Below are positions 6,247 through 7,768 of a stretch of 7,768 bases of DNA, piece by piece. Location: assembly GCA_964530195.1 (NCBI GenBank), contig CAZGXQ010000035.1:1-7768 (forward strand), in the 5' to 3' direction. The number at the start of each line of letters is the position of its first letter. Positions within the stretch are counted from its first letter, which is position 1. This DNA comes from CAZGXQ01 sp964530195. Lineage in GTDB: Bacteria; Patescibacteriota; Minisyncoccia; Minisyncoccales; GBS-2. The position numbers were made by a program, and so were the translations under genes. The notes beneath the pieces were generated by a model that saw only the letters and a list, made by a program, of their open reading frames with translations, had not been told where the DNA came from and made no database searches.

Positions 6247-7768
6247 TTAACGAATTATTCCTCCAGCTGCTATTCCTCCGGGATCATCAGGCAAGAGAGT
6301 AGTAATTGGTTCATCGGTTACTTGAATAGGATTTCCTGTCCATGTATCAATTCCAGTTAAGGTTACCGTATAAATTAAGGTTCCAACTTGTCCCTTGAGA
6401 GATAACCCTGGAGTATAGGCAATTTGGAAAGCAACCATTGGAGGAGAATCAAAAATACCAGTTCCAGGCGGAATTTTTCCAACTTCCCAAATTACCTTTC
6501 CTCCTCCTAGAGGCACTCCTTTTGCTAACAATTCATTTAATTTTAATCTTGTTCTTTCATCTACATAACCAATAGGCTTTGTCAAATTTTGGGGAGTTAA
6601 AATTTCATCTTTATACTTTAATTGAAATGCGTTTACAGCTTCAACAGTTATTTTTCCAAAATACCCAGTAGGCTCTAAATCTTTGGGCCAGGCATAAGGT
6701 ACTTCTTTTGACAAAATAATTTGAAGATATTTAACTTCTAAAGATTGCATTCCCTCTTGAAGCGGTCTTTGAAATTTAAAACTAGCAGGTATTCCAGGAT
6801 AGGGATAAATTCCAGGAGGAGCAACTTCTGTTTCAACTTTAATATTCTCTCCTTTAAGGGCAATTATTTTTACCTCAGGAGGAAAAGTTGCTACAATTTT
6901 TGCATTTTCGACCCAATTATAATAATTTTCATATTTCCAAACTATTGTATAAGAAGTGGTTTCATTAACTTTTGGTGGATGAGGACCTGAATTTTGAAAG
7001 AATCCATATTTATCGCTATAATATCCTTCCTGATAAACTATTGCCTTTGTTTGAACCTTATTTCTATACTCTACTTCAAAGCCAGCAGCCGAAATTTTGG
7101 TTTTTAAAACAGCATTAGTTTCTTCTTTACTTTTTGGTTTATAATCTGATTTTAATTTAACCCAAAAATCAATTTCTCCTTCATCCCCTGGTAATAAATA
7201 TCTTAAAGTTTTTAATTTTTCTCCGGTCCAAGAAATAGCATTATCTCCAAGAGCAAATTCCCCAAGAGGAGCATCAATTGTTTCAAGATCAAAAAGTGGG
7301 CTCAAAAGAGTAACAGTAATTTTTAAATCTCTCAGAGGTTCTTTGTAAATATTTTTAAAAGTTATTTGGTAACGAAGTTTTTCGCCGGGAGTTGCAATAT
7401 AGTTTTCCTTTCCGTTAATTTTTTGAGAAAAAGAAATTACAGGTTCAAAGGTTAAGCTTTTTATTGAAGTTTCTTTTAAGAAGATTTCTTTTTCTGGAGT
7501 TTTAATGAATAGCTGAGCTTTAAATTGAAGTTCTTGGCCAAGAGGCGCCCCACCTCTTGGGAAAAATCCAAAAAATTCAATTTCTCCCCCCTCCCCTTTA
7601 TTTAAACTTTGGATTTCCCAATCTCCGGTTTTGGTTTGTAAAGGTTTAGTGTCTTTTAAAGAAAAACCTTGGGGCAAAATCATTTTTACTTTCAGATTTT
7701 CAATTTGGGATTCAAGAAAAGAAATATATTTTAAGCTAAAAGAAAAAGGGGAATCTTGGGTAGAGGAG
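6247..7768 (-). CDS. Large surface protein with Ig-like (DUF11-like) repeats and peptidoglycan-binding domain, 5' end outside window
   Basis: The gene is open through the right edge: in-frame codons from 7768 down to 7684 have no stop and encode a sensible beta-rich stretch (SLKYISFLESQIENLKVK) running into the Met at 7683, so that Met is internal. At least 506 residues are visible. Counting from that Met, three Ig-like beta-sandwich units are apparent: one ending near 80, one about 84-215 (TPGEKLRYQITFKN, LPGDEGEIDFWVKL), and one about 235-465 (ETTSYTIVWKYEN, then KVIWEVGKIPPGTG and AFQIAYTPG). Between the halves of the third, residues about 312-386 read as a PGBD_1-type peptidoglycan-binding domain (VKYLQIILSK, TGYFGKITVEAVNAFQ, GYVDERTRLKLNELL). 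The C-terminus is Gly-rich (DDPGGIAAGGIIR) with no membrane anchor or sortase signal, so any anchor should be N-terminal, outside the window. The role is probably adhesion or wall/S-layer structure. comM follows after 1 nt. Confidence 0.82.
   Translation of the reverse strand, partial: SSTQDSPFSFSLKYISFLESQIENLKVKMILPQGFSLKDTKPLQTKTGDWEIQSLNKGEGGEIEFFGFFPRGGAPLGQELQFKAQLFIKTPEKEIFLKETSIKSLTFEPVISFSQKINGKENYIATPGEKLRYQITFKNIYKEPLRDLKITVTLLSPLFDLETIDAPLGEFALGDNAISWTGEKLKTLRYLLPGDEGEIDFWVKLKSDYKPKSKEETNAVLKTKISAAGFEVEYRNKVQTKAIVYQEGYYSDKYGFFQNSGPHPPKVNETTSYTIVWKYENYYNWVENAKIVATFPPEVKIIALKGENIKVETEVAPPGIYPYPGIPASFKFQRPLQEGMQSLEVKYLQIILSKEVPYAWPKDLEPTGYFGKITVEAVNAFQLKYKDEILTPQNLTKPIGYVDERTRLKLNELLAKGVPLGGGKVIWEVGKIPPGTGIFDSPPMVAFQIAYTPGLSLKGQVGTLIYTVTLTGIDTWTGNPIQVTDEPITTLLPDDPGGIAAGGIIR
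6260..6264 (-). promoter_or_regulatory. Weak Shine-Dalgarno-like GGAGG upstream of comM
   Basis: On the minus strand GGAGG lies inside the last Gly codons of the surface-protein gene, 14 nt before the comM ATG. It is the best Shine-Dalgarno-like match near any start here, but the spacing is longer than the usual 5-9 nt. Reinitiation after the upstream stop, which is only 1 nt from the ATG, is an equally good explanation for how comM is translated. Confidence 0.25.
6526..6750 (-). other. PGBD_1-like peptidoglycan-binding domain inside the surface protein
   Basis: This segment encodes residues 312-386 (counted from the Met at 7683). It has the helical PGBD_1 layout: a first helix with L(x)VKYLQ(x)(I/L)L, a loop with TGYFG(x)(x)T, a second helix (x)AV(x)AFQLKY, then GYVDE(x)TR(x)KLNELL. 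In CPR proteins this domain is normally a linear module. Here it is flanked by Ig-like strands that seem to belong to one fold, so it looks like an insertion in a loop. The domain call is by motif recognition only. Confidence 0.72.

Noticed and set aside
6745..6990. Plus-strand open frame of 81 codons opposite the surface protein
   Set aside because: It has no recognisable motif and is fully antisense to the surface-protein frame, whose domains read through this stretch.
1..7768. Possible alternative genetic code (UGA as glycine, as in some CPR lineages), suggested by the fact that all six visible stops are TAA
   Set aside because: All genes read intact in the standard bacterial code at expected family lengths, and no gene needs UGA read-through to reach full length. 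TAA-only stops fit the AT-rich composition.

Overview
The window looks like a fragment of a Candidate Phyla Radiation (Patescibacteria, Parcubacteria-like) chromosome. The coding is very compact: gaps of 1-6 nt, overlaps of 4 and 34 nt, and only one real intergenic space (62 nt). The DNA is AT-rich, every visible stop is TAA, no start has a well-placed Shine-Dalgarno site, and the gene content fits: a PrgI/VirB6-type secretion module and a surface protein of Ig-like repeats plus a peptidoglycan-binding domain. The lineage is inferred from protein style and was not measured against a database. The standard bacterial code is sufficient.

Layout. (1) Positions 1-3709, minus strand, read right to left: rsmA/ksgA (16S rRNA dimethyltransferase), a large VirB6/TrbL-like membrane protein, an unrecognised 129-residue helical protein, and the first 38 codons of a PrgI-family gene that runs off the left edge. 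All are tightly spaced and probably form one transcript. The order VirB6-like, (unknown), PrgI resembles prgH-prgI-prgJ of Gram-positive conjugation systems, so a VirB4 ATPase is expected just beyond position 1. (2) Positions 3710-3771: a divergent intergenic region with promoter-like boxes very close to both start codons. (3) Positions 3772-4728, plus strand: a membrane-anchored double-LysM CHAP cell-wall hydrolase. (4) Positions 4725-7768, minus strand: a large exported surface protein, open at its 5' end at the window edge, with a peptidoglycan-binding domain apparently inserted in an Ig-like domain; 1 nt later follows comM/yifB, the AAA+ helicase-like protein linked to natural transformation. 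comM meets the LysM-CHAP gene tail to tail with a 4-nt overlap.

Themes. Apart from rsmA, the genes concern the cell envelope or DNA/protein transfer: an envelope-spanning secretion channel, an enzyme able to cut peptidoglycan, a peptidoglycan-binding surface protein, and a recombination factor for incoming DNA. That suits an episymbiont that exchanges macromolecules with a host or takes up DNA, but the link is inferred from neighbourhood only. The most interesting points are the unnamed 129-residue protein inside the secretion module, the long Arg-rich C-terminal region on the VirB6-like protein, the 34-nt overlap joining rsmA to the secretion genes, and the domain-in-domain architecture of the surface protein. 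No RNA genes, insertion sequences, CRISPR arrays or notable DNA repeats were seen.
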